A stretch of DNA of 20,318 bases. Origin: a virus. The stretch lies in the IMG/VR virus record IMGVR_UViG_3300008448_000866, positions 1-20,318 of that record; one strand, 5' to 3'. Each line of letters begins with the position of its first letter. The stretch's first letter is position 1. A program made the translations under genes and the position numbers. This document shows, piece by piece, positions 19,454-20,318 of the stretch. The notes beneath the pieces are model-generated. The model was not told the DNA's origin. It was given only the letters and a program-made list of their open reading frames with translations, and searched no databases.

Positions 19454-20318
19454 TTAGAATAAATCGTTCCAAGTGCTACCATTATAACAGCACAATTTGT
19501 TTGTTGTTGTATCGTAAACTACTAAGCCCGCAGCAGGCGAAGCAATAGCGTTCTTTTCAGTTGTTGTCATTCGTGGAGGTAAAAAGCCTTTTGTAGTGCT
19601 GTCTATTTGAAAAACAGACGAAGAGTTTAATGTTGTTGTGTTAATACCAACACCTGCGCTATTAAAAACTCTTAAATTTGCAGTGCCACTAAATAATCGC
19701 ATTGTGGTTCCTGAATTTCTTCCTATTTCTAAACCTTCTGCTCCAGAACCAGTTCGGTAAAAAGCCCCAATTCCTTGAGTGTACGTGAAAATATCAGCTC
19801 CTACTATAGCTGAATTAATTGTCAAGTTCCCACTCACCCTCGCCGTTCCATTCACATCGAGTTTAAAGCCTGCGTCTACTGATGTACCAATTAAAGTATA
19901 ACCTGTAATAGTAGCATTTCTACCAACATTAACATCTAAACCTGCAGTAAAATATGTCGCTGATACATTACCATTTAATGCAGTTGACAAATAAGAAGCT
20001 CCATTATTAGGGTTTGCAAAGACAAAAGTACCATCATCTCTAATTATTAAAGTATTATAAGCAGCACTACTATTTGTAATAGTTAAGGTATTTGTTGCAC
20101 TTGTAGTACCTATACCTTTTATTCTTGCACTGCCATTCACGTCGAGCTTATACCCTGCGTCTGTTGTTGTGCCGATAGCTACGTTGCGTGAAGCAAATAT
20201 ATTAAAAATATTATCTGAGCCAAATAAACCAAACGACAACCTATTACTTGCGTTTCCATCGGAAGCGTGTACATAACTTATTCCACCTCTGTTATTTGTA
20301 GATGCAGATTTTCCTATA
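19454..20318 (-). CDS. Tail fibre protein, C-terminal part (cut by window edge)
   Basis: The frame is open to the right edge, so the N-terminus lies outside the window; upstream residues such as KSASTNNRGGISYVHASDGN continue the same style, and TTG 20239 is not a true start. The visible 287 residues contain two copies of a fibre repeat (VAIGTTTDAGYKLDVNGSAR and TLIGTSVDAGFKLDVNGTAR), spaced by about 95 residues, many Asn/Thr/Gly strands, and the C-terminal block KGFLPPRMTTTEKNAIASPA, then GLVVYDTTTNKLCCYNGSTW. That block is common at the ends of Bacteroidetes phage fibres and surface proteins and probably helps trimerisation or receptor contact. Host binding is the likely role. Confidence 0.8.
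   Translation of the reverse strand, partial: IGKSASTNNRGGISYVHASDGNASNRLSFGLFGSDNIFNIFASRNVAIGTTTDAGYKLDVNGSARIKGIGTTSATNTLTITNSSAAYNTLIIRDDGTFVFANPNNGASYLSTALNGNVSATYFTAGLDVNVGRNATITGYTLIGTSVDAGFKLDVNGTARVSGNLTINSAIVGADIFTYTQGIGAFYRTGSGAEGLEIGRNSGTTMRLFSGTANLRVFNSAGVGINTTTLNSSSVFQIDSTTKGFLPPRMTTTEKNAIASPAAGLVVYDTTTNKLCCYNGSTWNDLF
19848..19888 (-). repeat. Fibre repeat copy B (encodes VDAGFKLDVNG)
   Basis: This 41-base segment aligns without gaps to 20133-20173, with about 33 of 41 positions identical. It encodes the second LDVNG copy of the tail fibre. Divergence lies mainly at silent or conservative positions, as expected of an old internal duplication. Confidence 0.6.
20133..20173 (-). 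repeat. Fibre repeat copy A (encodes TDAGYKLDVNG)
   Basis: This is the upstream partner of the repeat at 19848-19888, in the same orientation and frame. The pair offers homology for recombination within or between fibre genes, a common source of host-range change. Confidence 0.6.

Noticed and set aside
20237-20239. TTG start for the tail fibre
   Set aside because: The frame is open upstream to the window edge with fibre-like residues, so the gene is truncated by the window and TTG is an internal Leu codon.

Overview
The window looks like part of a tailed-phage or prophage genome with a siphovirus-type tail, probably from a Bacteroidetes (Flavobacteriia-like) host. Grounds for the host: an exact Bacteroidetes promoter pattern (TTTG, 19 bases, TAnnTTTG) at 3839-3869; A-rich leaders mostly lacking Shine-Dalgarno sites before the major genes; moderately AT-rich DNA; and virion proteins with patterns I associate with Bacteroidetes phages (tail fibre with LDVNG repeats and an LPPRMTT end, XkdF-like protease, SAGCQV lysin). 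Every gene I accept is on the minus strand, so transcription runs from the right edge to the left edge. I see no rRNA, tRNA, CRISPR array, insertion sequence, integrase or terminase. No gene-free stretch exceeds about 100 bases.

Right part, 11641-20318 (transcribed first): a tail fibre cut by the window edge, two small proteins, a gp10-like tail completion protein, a 426-aa tail protein, a 1022-aa tail-tip protein with an adhesin-like end, a 65-aa membrane protein and a 745-aa tape measure protein.

Middle, 5564-11635: a 52-aa protein, XkdF-like prohead protease, scaffold-like protein, HK97-type major capsid protein, a strong RNA hairpin, a likely tail tube protein, a 136-aa beta-rich protein, a 702-aa portal fused to two further domains, and a head-tail adaptor. 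The head genes are thus transcribed after the tail genes and the portal after the capsid gene, which is close to the reverse of the usual order. An A10 run in the portal gene sits exactly at the junction of portal core and C-terminal extension; a slip of one base either way would end translation at about 386-388 residues.

Lysis region, 3917-5557: a 37-aa basic peptide, an endolysin-like protein with a His and SxGC pattern, a 58-aa membrane protein, a 78-aa holin-like protein and two overlapping spanin-like genes.

Left part, 1-3816: a strong promoter, then a chain of small overlapping genes: a 37-aa membrane peptide, four small unknowns, a single-strand DNA binding protein with an SSB-type acidic tail, a small HTH protein, a free-standing DnaA domain IV protein, a possible winged-helix protein, a small protein with a replication-associated FYESNGWKVG motif, a 247-aa unknown and a partial gene. 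This is probably the early replication module. Several short genes reported here (58, 52, 40 and two of 37 residues) were found by reading the junctions between the larger genes.
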